A stretch of DNA of 64,000 nt from Ophiocordyceps camponoti-saundersi (nom. inval.) (Eukaryota; Ascomycota; Sordariomycetes; Hypocreales; Ophiocordycipitaceae), in contig PDHQ01000012.1 in NCBI GenBank assembly GCA_003339415.1, positions 310,001-374,000 on the forward strand, given 5' to 3'. Every line of letters begins with the position of its first letter. The first letter of the stretch is position 1. Below are positions 11,962 through 23,113 of the stretch, in pieces. The position numbers were made by a program, and so were the translations under genes. The notes below the pieces were generated by a model, which was not told where the DNA came from, made no database searches, and saw only the letters and a list, made by a program, of their open reading frames with translations.

Positions 11962-13492
11962 TCAGCAAGGCGTGGACACATGATGACCTTGAAGCTTTTC
12001 GGACGACGGTAGACGATCCGTGTCTTCATCGTCGGTAACGGGGCGCTCCGGGGGATCGACGACGGAGGTGTAAGCGGGGACGAAGTTGACGCAAAGGGCA
12101 TAAGACCAGGAGCCGACGAGGAACAGCATGGGAACCATCATGGCCATGCCATCGCCGTAGCGGTCGCCGACGAAGCCGGTCAGGGGCGGTATGCAGGCGC
12201 CCCCGACGACGCCCCCGATGATGAAGCCGCTTCCGCGTTTCGTGTGACGGCCGAGGCCACGCATGCCGAGGGCGACGATGGTGGGGAAGCAGATGGACTC
12301 GAAGAAGAAGACGAGGTAGAGCATGGCGATGCCGATGTTGCCTCGCTGGGTGATGGAAGGGCCGAGAAAGACGAGGCAGCAGGAGACGAAGGCGAGGAAG
12401 ACGCGGCGGGGGCGAACGAAACGCATGAGGGCGACGCCGGCGAAGCGGCCCACGGCGAAGGTGGCCTGGGCACCGGCGAAGAGCTTGGCGGCCGTGGAGG
12501 TGTCGGTTCCGGGCCGGGTGGAGGAGGCGTAGTTGATGAAGAAGCTGGCGACGGCGATTTGCGAACCGGCGTAGCAGAATTGGGCGAAGGCTGCGTGGAG
12601 AAGGCGATAGTTGCGGGAAAGGGGAGTGTCGACGGAAGGGGAGTTTTGGTCTTGGAGGGCCATGTCTGAACGATAGGGGAAGAGGGAGTTGAGTTGAGTC
12701 GAGTTGAGACAGAGAGAGAGGAGAGAGAGGAGAGAGAACAAGGAGAAACTCACCGTCATCGGTTATCTCCGGGATCGACACAAAGCAAAAGGCGGCGGCA
12801 AGGCAGAGAACGAAAACGGCGATGGCTAGATAGACCCATTGGACGTTGTCGATAGCACGCTGGGGGCTGAAGTTGAAGAAGACGTAGGAGCCGAGGACAG
12901 GGGCGACGGCGGAGCCTATGCCATTGAAGGCCTGAGAGGCATTGATACGAAGCTCGGAATACTTTGCAGGGCCGCAGACGGTGATGAACGGGTTGGCGGC
13001 CGTTTCGAGCGAGCCGAGGCCGTTGCCGACGATGAAGATGCAAGCACAGAAACCGGCAAAGGTCTGAGCCTTGAGGGCGGGGATGGCCAGGAGAGCGCCG
13101 AGGGCGTAGAGGCAGAGCCCCCAGATGAAGACGGCACGATAGCCAAAGTGACGAAGGATCCAGGCGGCATGGCCTACGGAAGCGATGGGGTAGGCTCTTG
13201 AGGCGATGATGACTTGTGTGAGTTGTGAAGAAGGCCCCTCTCAGAGGGAGACGAACCCAAAGTAGGCGGCCTGCAGACCGGCTGAGCGGGCTCGATCTAT
13301 GTGAAGGACGTCTTGGAAGTGCTTGTTGAGGGTGTCGAGCAGGCCATAGGAGAAGCCCCAGAGGAAGAAGAGGACGGTGACGAGGGCGATGGGGAAGAGG
13401 GATTGGCGGACGGTCAGTTCGGTTACGAGGTTGCGACGTTGATGGTTGTTGATGGCTTTGAGGGAGCAGAGGCGGAAGGGGGCGATGGCCAT
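11962..13492 (-). CDS. Major facilitator superfamily transporter, FucP (fucose permease)-like
   Basis: Exons 13492-13257, 13196-12754 and 12665-11962 give 460 aa with about twelve hydrophobic segments. The first membrane helix carries LFFLWGFSYGLLDTLNKHFQ, and the next exon opens with AYFGAYPIASVGHAAW. Both resemble the FucP/HynE branch of sugar permeases, so a monosaccharide or related solute is the probable substrate (inference). Introns of 60 and 88 bp are GT..AG. The first acceptor (CTCAAG) is fixed by keeping AYFGAYPI in frame, and the second intron contains a GA/CT-rich stretch. MAIAPFRLC is taken as the start because the upstream open frame is low-complexity and unconserved. The short C-terminal tail is hydrophilic. 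The gene converges on SDA1, 139 bp away. Confidence 0.82.
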
Positions 13493-15187
13493 GGTGGAGG
13501 AGGAGGAAGAGGAGAAGGGGGGGGGGGAGAGAATAGAGGAGAAGGATGAGCCTGTGTCAACCTTGGAGGGACATTGGAAAGAAACGCGGTAGGAGATGAG
13601 GCGAGGATGGGGACTACATGTATCCGTACCTAGTAGATAGGTAGAGGTATGGAGAGATATCAACAAGTTTGGGAACCAATGTCAGAGGGGATCGGAGGGT
13701 TCCGGGGAAAAGGGAGGGGGGGAGAGATAGACAGAAGAAGAAAGCAGGGGGAGGAGGAGAAGGAGGAGGAGGGAGGAGGGAAAGTTTTTGGTGCAGACTT
13801 GAGGGGCGGATACGGCTCCGACTGGCGGGATGGAATTGAGATTGGAAACTCGGTGTGGATTCTGACGATAGGGTACATGTAATAGGATGAATGGCATGCG
13901 GTACGACGAAGTGAAGATGTGTCGGATCGCCTACACACATACATATACGACGTGTGACGAGATGTGTGTAGATGTATGCTGTTGAGCGGAGAGGGAGGAA
14001 AAGGCGGGAGGAGAGAGATTGAGTAAGAGAGAGGGGAAGAGAGAGATTTCCATGGTAAAGTGATGGATGGACATGGGGAGTTGACTGGAAAGAGGAGATG
14101 GAGAGTTGAAAGAAGGTAAGACACGCAGAGTGAAGGGCTTGTGTCCCCGCATGAGTCTGGCTCTGAAGTCTACATACACACACACACACCCATACACAGG
14201 CTCATACAACGTGATACACTGTGAATGGGGCCAAAGGTTACACGACTTTGACAACGCATCCGCCCGCCCGAGTCTTGGCTTTATCTCGGGGAGGGCGCCG
14301 GCTTGGGGGGAGGAAAGCCACGCATCTCCATATGTATGTACATACATGCAGACTTACATCATGTATGTGTGTGTGTATATGCGGACTTGTGTTGTATGTA
14401 GTATGATTGGATTCGTCTACATACAACAACGCTGTTGGTTTTGATTCCTAACGTCTTTGTTATAGAGAGATGGACAACACGCTGATCTGGTCTTATATTG
14501 AGTTTGCAACGAATCCCTGATCAAGTCACGATACGAGGTATAGCGAGGTATGTATGCATGTATCTACATATGCGAATCACATCCCTTCAAACAAAGGAGA
14601 ACAAAAACAAAACGTAGATGTGTATTTTATATCTCACATTGCCCTGGCATAAGAGCCCGAAAGTCTATCCATCGACACGGTGAAACAAAGCAAAGCGAGA
14701 AGAGAAGAGAAGAAAAAAAAACCATAAAGAAGACGAGGAGAAAAAAAGGAGTGGCCGATAGCTTAAGTGAAACTCTGTAGTGGTCGAGGCCCGGTTGATG
14801 GGATGGAGATGAGGGGAAAGAAGGAGGGGATTGATTGGGTCTGCTGGGGGTTGTTTTTTTCTTTTCTCCGGAGATGTCACGGGTGATGAAGAGGGGAATA
14901 CGAGATTAATGGATTTGGAATGATTGGTTGATGAGGGTTGGTGAGGGTTAGTAGGGTGTAAGTCAGTTGGTTGGTTGTCCCTTGAGTTTGGTTTGAACTC
15001 GACGACTGCTATTTGAACTTGGTGCACGTGACGTGTGTTTTTGTGTCATGAGGTAGTACACGTGACCTCCTCTGAAGACACCTTCCTATGTAGGTAGGTA
15101 GGTACGAAGGTAGATGAAGTCGAAACAGCAGCAAACCAGATCAGTATAGAGAAAGAGAGAGAGAGAGGGAGAGAGAAAGAGAAAGAA
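13493..15187. other. Intergenic, no gene seen
   Basis: This 1.7-kb divergent region between the transporter and the LDAH-like gene is purine/pyrimidine-skewed, with GGAGGA runs near 13735-13785. It holds CA/TG dinucleotide and ATGT microsatellites (14173-14188, 14330-14380), a GTAGGTAGGTAGG motif near 15090 and a GA tract just before the next ATG. No conserved coding exon was found on either strand. Confidence 0.55.
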
Positions 15188-16213
15188 ATGATTCCCTCAA
15201 TATGGCGGCCCTCGAGACTTTCAAAGCCAGAAAGTCGTTGCCTCATCTACTTCCTCTGCGGCAACCCGGGCCTCATCGAGTACTACACCGACTTCCTCGA
15301 CGCGCTACGAGCCATGCTGGACGAAACGGAGGAGAAGACGTCGTATGACATCTTCGGCCGTAACCTCCTAGGCTTCAGCGACGACGAAACAAACGGGCCG
15401 TACGATCTGGAAGCTCAGATCAGGATGGCGGCAGAGGACGTATCGGCCCGGACCAAGAGCCACGACCGCGTCTTCCTCACCGGCCACTCCATAGGCGCCT
15501 ACATCGCCGTCGAGGTCATCAACCGCTCCGTCGTGCGCGCCCCTCACCTGCACGGCATCCTCCTCTTCCCCACCATCGCGTGGCTGGCCCAGTCGCAGAG
15601 CGGGCGTCGTCTGCAGCGGTTACGGCGCGTGCCTGGCTTTGTGTCGTGCGCGCCCTGTCTGGGACGGTGGTTGGCGCGGGGCGTTCCTGTGGGCGCGCTT
15701 GCTTGGTTGGTTGAGAAGGTGTTGGGGTTTTCGGCTGGGGCGGCGCGCGTTACGGCTGCCTGGTTGAGGAGCCGGGTTGGGTTGGTGCAGACTTTGGCTC
15801 TGGGCTTGTCTGAGCTCGATACTGTGCGGGAGGATCGATGGGGTGATGAGCTGTGGTCTTTTCTGCCTTCCTCTTCTTCTTTATCTTCTCCTTCTTCCTC
15901 TACCGGAGCGACACGCTTCTTCCTCCTGTATGGAAAAGCAGATGGATGGGTCGCCGACGAGGTTCGGGATGAGTTTATACTTCGTTGTGAGGAGCGGGAG
16001 AGAAAGGGTGGTGGTCGTCTTGTTGTCGAGGTTGATGGGGGGAGGTTACCGCATGCGTTTTGCACGACGGAGCGTGAGTTTTCTCTTCTGTCAACCCTTT
16101 CCTGCCTCCTCCTTCACATGCATCGAAGACTGACGGTCGTAGACAACAGCTGGCTTGTTGCGAAGACGGTTCATGGCTGGATACGGGATGTTGAGTGCGC
16201 TTCTGTGGGTTGA
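15188..16213 (+). CDS. LDAH-like lipid-droplet-associated alpha/beta hydrolase
   Basis: Exons 15188-16073 and 16143-16213 give 318 aa. The 69-bp intron is a multiple of three and stays open, so an unspliced reading also exists. Splicing yields the more family-like C-terminus EHNSWLVAKTVHGWI. CGNPG at 24-28 forms the oxyanion segment, and GHSIG at 99-103 holds the nucleophile Ser101. A later Asp in GKADGWVAD and the His of RLPHAF complete a plausible catalytic triad. This pattern fits the LDAH (C2orf43/DUF2305) family of lipid-droplet serine hydrolases, whose natural substrates (sterol esters or triglycerides) remain debated. A Ser-rich insert lies near residues 225-240. The start codon follows a GA-rich leader, and no better upstream ATG is in frame. 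Confidence 0.85.
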   Translation: MIPSIWRPSRLSKPESRCLIYFLCGNPGLIEYYTDFLDALRAMLDETEEKTSYDIFGRNLLGFSDDETNGPYDLEAQIRMAAEDVSARTKSHDRVFLTGHSIGAYIAVEVINRSVVRAPHLHGILLFPTIAWLAQSQSGRRLQRLRRVPGFVSCAPCLGRWLARGVPVGALAWLVEKVLGFSAGAARVTAAWLRSRVGLVQTLALGLSELDTVREDRWGDELWSFLPSSSSLSSPSSSTGATRFFLLYGKADGWVADEVRDEFILRCEERERKGGGRLVVEVDGGRLPHAFCTTEREFSLLSTLSCLLLHMHRRLTVVDNSWLVAKTVHGWIRDVECASVG

Positions 16214-16524
16214 GGCTGTACGAGTTTCGACATGGCCTGGTCATGTGAGTGGTTTCGAGGCACTCAACCAGGGTGGGATATCAAATATATGGATGGCAAA
16301 GGAGTATGGAGTAAAAAGTAAAAGAGTAAACAGTAAAAGAAGCTTCATTACACGATTCAAAGTAAAAGGCGCTCACTGAAGATAAGTCTCCTGTCTCTTC
16401 TTCGAATGTATCGTGTGTTAATCGACTAGATTAAAATTATAAAAGAGGCTGCTGAAGCCTTCTCTTCGAACCTTGCTTCATATTCTCCCAAGAGTTGCCT
16501 CCCATGGTCGAGAGATTTCTGCTG
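16214..16524. other. Intergenic, nothing recognised
   Basis: This is a convergent 3' region between the hydrolase and the first secreted paralogue. It contains a degenerate AGTAAAA repeat near 16305-16345. Confidence 0.5.
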
Positions 16525-17827
16525 CTACTTGGCGACTATCCAGTCATCGGGATATATCTTGTTGAAGTAGCCTGGGTTCTCACTCTCAAGCCTTACCAAC
16601 TCATTTGTCTCGGCGCATCTCCCGACCAAGTACAATTCTAAAGATGGAATGTCAGTCGAGATGATACAGCGATTTGTGCAAGACTTTACCTGAGAAGCCG
16701 TATGTGTCTTCACCCGTTCCCACGTAGACATCGAGTTGGTCTACCCAATCAACCGGATACGTTCCCGTGTTTCCAAAGAGAGGGTTCGTGAGGTCGATAG
16801 GGAAGTCTCTCCAGAATCCCTCGGGCGAGTCATCTCTTGGCGGCTCGTAACTTGATGGATAGCCCTCCTCGGAGTAACCGCTCAAGTAGATGCTGACGTT
16901 CATCTGGGGCAACGGTTCGTCGTTGTCGAAGGTACGAGTATCGTGGAGGAGAGCACTGACGGTCAGCCCCGAGAAATCCGTGCAGTTGAGTTCCTGCCGA
17001 ATCGACATTCTGTTTCGTACGCATCGAAAGGAAGCCGTCTTCTCGGACTTGGACGGAGGGATGTCGCTGACGCCCATGCTGCTCGACGTGAAGCTTGGGT
17101 TGTGTTCCCAGTCACATTCGTTTCCCCTGAGATTTTTCTTAGTCTTCCTCTCTCGTTGAGTAGATGAATGCTTATCGATGGCACGTACTCGTAAAACCGA
17201 CAGAAGTTGGATCCCACAGCTGGACGGAGAGAAGAGAATTCATACTCTGAAGGGATGGGAACTATATGTTTGGAAAGCATGCTGTTAGTGGAGGGGGTTA
17301 AAAAGCAGCAGTGGCTTGAAAAGGGGGGAAACAAACCGCACTCCTTAAAAGGTGCTGCGACTTTTTCAGTACAGTTAGAGATGTCCGGGTTCTTGCAAAA
17401 TCGGACGATGGGCTCTTCCAAGAAGAGGTCCTTGACAAGCTCGAGCACTCTTCGACAGGCTGTTGGACGATACAAAGTAAGTCTCAGTTCGGCTAATAAC
17501 GTTTTATCGTGCAGCATCACCTTTATTCTCGTCGGGATTCGTCCATTGAGGAGTTGCCAACCTCTTCGGATGGCGAGAAGAATGTTGCTTCGCCAGCAAG
17601 TCGATGATGGCGGTACATTCGCTTTCCCCCATCTCGCCCTTGCGCAGCTGCGTTCGTAGCCCGTCTGAGAAGTCGACGGAGCTCATCTCCTTGCAGAATT
17701 CGCGCTTGAAGCCTTGCAGATGCTCGCAGGTCAACGGCGCGGCGGAATCGGCGGAGACGTCGCTCGGCCGGAGGATCAGACTGAGGGTGACGGCCCAGAG
17801 GGTGAATCGGATACGTGGTGACCTCAT
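16525..17827 (-). CDS. Secreted multi-cysteine protein, tandem family copy A
   Basis: Five exons (17827-17521, 17459-17337, 17246-17189, 17126-16690, 16637-16525) give 345 aa. Intron phases are 1, 1, 2, 1, identical to copies B and D. I do not recognise the family. Residues 1 to about 27 (MRSPRIRFTLWAVTLSLIL then RPSDVSADS) look like a signal peptide. Exon 1 carries three further cysteines and the family tract DFSDGLRTQLRKGEMGESEC. Exon 2 has CRRVLELVKDLF, VRFCKNPDIS and PFKEC. Exon 3 has FSSLRPAVGSNFCRFYE. Exon 4 begins with NECDWEHNPSF and contains FRC..NRM..ELNCTDFSGL and a short beta-rich region. Exon 5 ends LYLVGRCAETNELV..DDWIVAK. Spaced cysteines plus a signal peptide suggest a disulphide-stabilised extracellular protein. 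Copy A is the most diverged intact member, especially in exon 1. Confidence 0.7.
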
Positions 17828-18285
17828 GGCGGCGGTTGGGGAACTGCGAAGGCGAGGTAGAGTCGTGTGAGGATGTGTGTGTACAATGTCTGCCTCGCTG
17901 GTCAAGGGTATAGACATGCGTGTTCATTCACTTACATGGATGTTCGCAGGGCTTCGTCTGGAAAAGGGCATCCGGAACGGGGAAATTCACACGTGGTTAT
18001 GCAATCTATGCATATTGACATGCTTATTTCTCCTTCTGCCTTCATCCCTGCCTCTCTGTGATAAGATGGAGAAGAAAAAGAGGGGGGAGAATCGATTGGA
18101 AAATACGAGGCAGCGAATAGATTGAACCATGGCCATTTTCATGCTTCATGCGCTTCCTGAACTGGGAGCACTACTTTCAGGTGAGTGCTAGACGGCAAGC
18201 CGAGTTGATTTCCACCGTTTGTCGTAACTTGCTTGCCAGAGACTTGAGTTTTACCCAGTTAGCTGTTACGTTTAACGTCTTCCTC
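17828..18285. other. Intergenic: promoter of copy A and 3' flank of the kinase gene
   Basis: No coding exon was found in these 458 bp. An AT-leaning stretch lies around 18000-18120. Nothing else was recognised. Confidence 0.45.
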
Positions 18286-19238
18286 TCACGCCTGTCGTTG
18301 TATGAGCGCGTGTGTCAAAACTGCCAAAGCAGCAGCAGCACCACCCACTATGACTGTGACCAGCACTGAAAGTGAAATGTGACGAGCCTTTTCCAAGCCT
18401 TTTGATGAAATCTCCGGAATGGGCATTTCCCTTTCCATAGCCCGTACGACTTCCGCTGCTGTCTCGTACTGCCTCATCCAACAGGCCGAAATTACATTTT
18501 CTCCTACCATCCCGGTCAAGTCCGGGTATTTTCCCTGGTTGAGAGCTTCGGCAACCTCCTTTTCGTATCTCAACTTGTCCTCTACGCTTTCCACTGGACC
18601 GGGCATCGATCTGTAAGGCCAGCGACCAGTCAAGATGGTGTAGAATAGAGAGCCAAGGCCGAATATGTCGAGAGCTGGACTCGATTCGAGACCAAAGACG
18701 GGATGGTAGAAGGGACCATCCGGAAGGCAGCCTCCATCGAGGCCCAGCTCATCACAGGTTGATCCACCAAAGTCACAGAGCATCAAGTCCAGAGATCCTT
18801 TGCTGTTTTCATGAACAAGAACATTTCTGGGCCGAAGATCAGAGTGGACGACGCCACGGCTGTGGATGTGAGAGATGGCTTCGGCCAACTGTCGACACCA
18901 TAGCACGCGCTGGCGCAGATCAATCGATGGATTTCTGTCCATGTAATGCTGGAGATTGCTATGACTTGCCTGACCGAGCAGTAGACCACGACCTTGCTGT
19001 CCTAGATATCTACGTTATAAGGGTCAGTGCACACATCGTCAGCCACATCTGCCTACATCTTCTTCACTCACCTGACGATTCTTGGATGTTGTCCTATTCG
19101 CTGCAGTATGAGCGGCTCGACGGAAAAGCATAGGTCGACCTTTTCGGCAAGATCTTCCGCCTGAAAGTCGATGGGCTTCTTGAGAACGACGCCAGGGCTG
19201 ATGGATTCGATGATGCTCGTGGATCCAATGTTTTCCAT
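18286..19238 (-). CDS. Small protein-kinase-like protein with C-terminal membrane anchor
   Basis: Exons 19238-19072 and 19009-18286 (62-bp intron, CTGAC branch site) give 296 aa. The N-lobe is very short. It has a VVLKKP segment that may supply the ATP-binding lysine, but no glycine-rich loop is evident. The C-lobe keeps the catalytic loop as HSDLRPRN (His111, Asp113, Asn118) and Asp135-Phe-Gly. It also has an SSPALDIFGLG stretch in place of APE and a GRWPY motif. The last 30 residues form one hydrophobic helix (about 267-292) ending in HALIQRQA, so it is probably tail-anchored. Catalytic residues are retained, so activity is possible despite the reduced N-lobe. Similar mini-kinases are common in filamentous fungi (recalled, not checked). 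It sits within the secreted paralogue array and on the same strand. An in-frame stop just upstream fixes the start. Confidence 0.75.
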
Positions 19239-19692
19239 TATGAACGAATGGACAGGTCCCTACAGAACGTATACTCGTAATGGGTATACCAATACTATCG
19301 CAGAGAAAGGGTGATCGCAGAGAAAGGGTGGTGGAGCTTTGGTGGACAGTCGCAGAATGAAGTCGATCAAGTTGGAATAAAGGCTGTTCAATGCCGTATG
19401 AACCTGGTTTTTTTTTTCCCGCTTACTAAGTATGAGTATATATGTCTTCATCCTTAACTGTCTGGCATGAAGAAGTAGCCGGCTCATCTTATGCTTGTAC
19501 ATACCCGCAGGTTCCCGCCTGACAGGTTTCAGACGTGGCTGGCTGTCTGCTGCGGAATCTACCTGGGATTCAAAATCCCAGCTGTTTTTCATAAGTTTGT
19601 GCACCGGGTTTTCGAGAGAACACGATGGAAAAGTCACCGATTGGGCATCGCCTTAAGATCTACACATGTAAGTTGAGAGGGCTTTATTCTCT
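19239..19692. other. Intergenic
   Basis: This is the kinase promoter side and the 3' flank of the dead paralogue. An AGAGAAAGGGTG unit is repeated directly at about 19300 and 19320. There is no gene. Confidence 0.45.
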
Positions 19693-21200
19693 TTAGACTC
19701 TTGCTATCCAGCCGTGTCGTGTCAGAGACGGTGCTTGATCCTCGCTGCTTAAAGTCTTCGAGTGCTCGAAAAGACTTTGTCCTGCTTCACTCAGCCTCCA
19801 GTCGTCGGCATTTATCAGGATGCTATGGTGAAAGTCTTTTGTCCTGAGCTCAAGAACGTCGTTTGTTCCGGAGCATCTGGCCCTCAGAATCTTGTCTACA
19901 GTAAAGACAGAGAAAAGAAAGCATCAGCTACCGGAGTCATGTCTCTCACTTTGTTTGTATGCTCTTCTCATATATGGACGAGTACCTACTTCTTATCCTG
20001 TAATCGACTTCATCCCCCGGACGATAGATCCGGAGTCGAGTTACGTTCCTCACAGGATATGTTCCCATAGATCCAAAGACGGGCTTCGTAAGATCAAGGG
20101 GAAAGACTCCCCAGAATCGCCCTTCCGAATCCTCCGGCGGGGAAAATTCCGTTTCATAAGGCTGTGCGTCTTCTGTGGTGAAGTGAATCCTGATCGGGAC
20201 CGGAACCGGCTTCGGCGGAGTTTTCCCATTGACGCGCTTAAAGTCTCCGAATTCGACGTGGGCAACCAGTTCGAAAAACTCGGTGCAGTTGAGTCTCTCC
20301 GGAACGGGAATCGCATCTCCTCTGCACTTTAAGGAACGAGTATTTCTGTAAAACTCGGGCTTGAACGCTGGGAGGTTGCCGAGTCCTGGGAAAGACGAGA
20401 TAAAGGCTGGGCCTGTTTCCTAGTTACAGTAGTGTCCCCTGTGCTCCTTTAGTTAACTCGCTCTGCTTCCGACCTTTGTGATCGGGTAGGGAGACGTACG
20501 TAAAGAAGCGGCAGAAGCCGGCCCTTGGATTTGGGCGAAGAGAAGAGAAGTCGAGGTCTTTGAACTTTTCGTTCTCTGTTTCTTGAACTGTTTATGAGAA
20601 AGGTTTCACTATCAGCGAGAGGGACTGAAACAAGCTGTTGAAGAGATAGAAGCGGAGGCAGCAGCAGCAGCAGCAGCAGCATCAGGTCCACAGGGAGGGA
20701 AAACAAACCACATCTCCCAAGAGGTGCTGATACTTTGGCGCAATCGTCGTCCAAGTCGGTAAAGACATCCGGATTTTTGCAAAGTCGGACGGTTGAATCA
20801 CTTGAATAGACTTCTTTCGCCAAATCAACCAGTGTCCGGCAAGCTACAGTATATTAGAGTCAGTGTTCTGGCTCGGCTGGTAACGGCATGATCCAACCTT
20901 ACCTCTGTTCCTCTCCCGGCGTCCACCTTCGTTGAAACTCGGCGACCGAGATGATAGCTTCCTCACAGGGGAAGGCGTACGATCCTTCATCTGAAACCCT
21001 ATCACCACCCTCGCGGCCTTGCAGTCGTCTTCCTTGAATCCTTCTGTCAAAAGAAGACGTCATAGATCGTCCGGTATCCCCAATGCAGTCCAGTTCCAGT
21101 TGAGCCTCTACATGTCACGGAGATTCTCCCGCTCCATTTCGATCTGCTCATCCTTCAACACATACCCCTCCGTACCGGTCGACTTTCGTGCCGGACAAAA
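19693..21200 (-). pseudogene. Dead member of the tandem secreted family, copy C
   Basis: All five family exons can be traced on the minus strand: exon 1 near 21200-20905, then ACRTLVDLAKEVY, FSSLRPNPRAGFCRFF, a long exon 4 with LKCRGD..ERLNCTEFFEL, and exon 5 with LRARCSGTNDVLEL to a stop at 19693. Splice sites keep the family phases. The gene is broken in three places. A TAG at about 21110 and a TGA at about 21062 lie in exon 1, where copy B reads KKYNW and LRDVL. A TAG at about 20422 in exon 4 replaces the tryptophan of the conserved C-D-W motif. The latter two fit C-to-T or G-to-A changes. No signal peptide or start ATG in frame is found upstream of exon 1. Exons 2-5 remain otherwise readable, so inactivation looks recent. 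Confidence 0.7.
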
Positions 21201-21661
21201 GTCTCGCTTTCTTAGCAGATCTGGAAGTGGTGATGAATCTTGCCCTTCCGGTGCTGAAAGAGCTTTAGAAAGGGGGTATTACGGCAGCACCCATCCATCC
21301 GGTGCGTTGATCGACGTCAGCAGGGCTTTCGTGCTGCGAATCACCGTCTTGGGGACAGGTCAAGGTTGTGTATTCCACTTGTGTCTAATAACATTGCCAA
21401 GAACGAGGGCGGAACATATGGCGGAGATGCTCGCAGGGATATTGGGTTACTGTTCGATATGGAGAAACCATAGCGGGCTCATCTTATCGCATCTACACAG
21501 GTTATGCTTCGCAAGCCATTGAACTGATCCGCAGGCCGAGATATCTGAGCTTGTAGGTATGGATGTATGACAAGGCATTGCTTGCTGGGAAACAAGACGA
21601 GGAACGCTGTCTAAAAAGGATCACAAAGCCCGGATATATGTAGTGTAAACGAACGCACATG
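21201..21661. other. Intergenic between copies C and B
   Basis: No gene was seen. Decayed upstream sequence of copy C may extend into the right part of the preceding entry. Nothing was recognised here. Confidence 0.4.
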
Positions 21662-23113
21662 CTAGTCATATTCTTTAAGGGTCGTACCCAGTTCCCAGTC
21701 TTCAGGCTCTACTATACTCTTAGATCCGATTTTATCGTAGTCAAGCTTCAGTACTTTGTCTGTGTCGGCGCACTTTGCCGTCAGAAACAATTCTGGATAG
21801 AGACTGTTAGATCTAGCATCTCGTGATGGTTGTTTTTTACGTCTGTCAAGGACTTTGTTACCTTTGCCGGTGAATTGACCTTCTTTCGTGCCATCATTGT
21901 CAGCGTAGAACCGAGTTATAGCCTTGACTGGATACCGTCTAATGTTCTCGGGCCAGACGTCATTCACATAGGCGAGTTTCCTAAAGTCGAGATCGACAGT
22001 CATTCGCAGCAACTCGTCGTCGACGGCTTTTCCCGGGTAGAAAGTTTCGTCGTAATTCCTCTTTCTGAAGTTTGACAAGAAAACTCTTAACCCTTTCTTG
22101 TTGACCTCAGGCTCGTCTTTGGGAGTTTCATATTTCATGTGAAAGACCAAGCTGGAGAACTCTGTGCAGCCGAGTGCATCCGGTAGTGAAGTGCTGTTTC
22201 CTCGGCACTTGAAGGCAACCAGCTTAGAAGACTCGGGATGCGTCGTGGCGACATTGCTGAGTCCTGGAAAAGACGAAGTGAATGTTTGGTCTTTGTGCAG
22301 ATCACAGTCTTGATTTCTATGTTTACTTCTTATTAGCTCTTCGTTCCCATCTTCCTCGACCTTGACACCGTTACTCACTGATAAAAGCGACAGAAGCCGG
22401 CCTTTGAGCTCGGGCGAATCGAAGAGAACTCTATATTCTTTACGTCGACTTGATGATGAAGGATACTTGTGTCAGCTGAGAAGCATCAGTTGTATTGGTA
22501 GGATGGTAGAGAAACGAACCACAGCTCCCGATAGGTGCCTTTACTTCAGTGCAATCATTGGAATGGCTGAAAACATCGGCATGTTTACAGAAACGGACAA
22601 CTGGATCTTTGTGAAACTCCTCTGCCAACTCGAGTAGTTTTCGACAGGCTGGATATGGTCAAGTCAGCCTTCGCTCAGCTGCTCAGTAACGGTACCATTC
22701 ATGTTACCTTGGTTCTTATCGGGCTTCGCCGCCTGAGACTGACTACGGCTATCAGTGCTACCGTCTACACTGCCTTGGTTCTTGCCGGAACCCGTTAAGC
22801 GAGATAGAAGGGTATCCTGAGGGGGGTGAGGACGATCTTTCATCTGGAAGCCTATCACTACCCTTGCTGAGGAACAGTTGTCTGCCTCGAACTCGCCACT
22901 CAACAAGACATCTCGTAGATGGTCCGGTATCCCTAAAGCGGTCCAGTTGTATTTCTTCATGCCAAGCCGGTTCTCATGCTCGATCTTGCCCGCATCCTCA
23001 GTGGACGATGGGACAGGAGAAGGTCCAGCCTGGCCGTGTCTGAACCAGAGAGATAGGTACACAGCCAGCCAGAGGGTGAAATATACGCGTTGTGTGCGTC
23101 TGGCTGCAATCAT
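21662..23113 (-). CDS. Secreted multi-cysteine protein, tandem family copy B
   Basis: Five exons (23113-22708, 22648-22520, 22430-22379, 22316-21862, 21792-21662) give 390 aa with intron phases 1, 1, 2, 1 and introns of 52-69 or about 89 bp. The signal peptide is MIAARRTQRVYFTLWLAVYL through RHGQAG. Exon 1 contains KKYNWTALGIPDHLRDVL, then NCSSARVVIGFQMKDRP, and a Ser/Gln/Asn-rich linker unique to this copy. Exon 2 is ACRKLLELAEEFHKDP..VRFCKHADVF. Exon 3 is EFSSIRPSSKAGFCRFYQ. Exon 4 starts NQDCDLHKDQTFTSSFPGL and holds FKCRGN..DALGCTEFSSL. Exon 5 is ELFLTAKCADTDKVLKLDYD and ends WELGTTLKEYD. No known domain was recognised. The long linker is the main difference from copy D. It is the clearest template for the family. 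Confidence 0.72.

Noticed and set aside
10451..11968. 505-codon open frame antisense to SDA1
   Set aside because: It is a shadow of the biased Lys/Glu/Ser-rich SDA1 coding frame. It is Ser/Leu-rich low-complexity sequence with no conserved segment.
12244..12669. Acidic Gly/Glu-rich plus-strand frame
   Set aside because: It is antisense to the MFS transporter exon, which has clear membrane helices.
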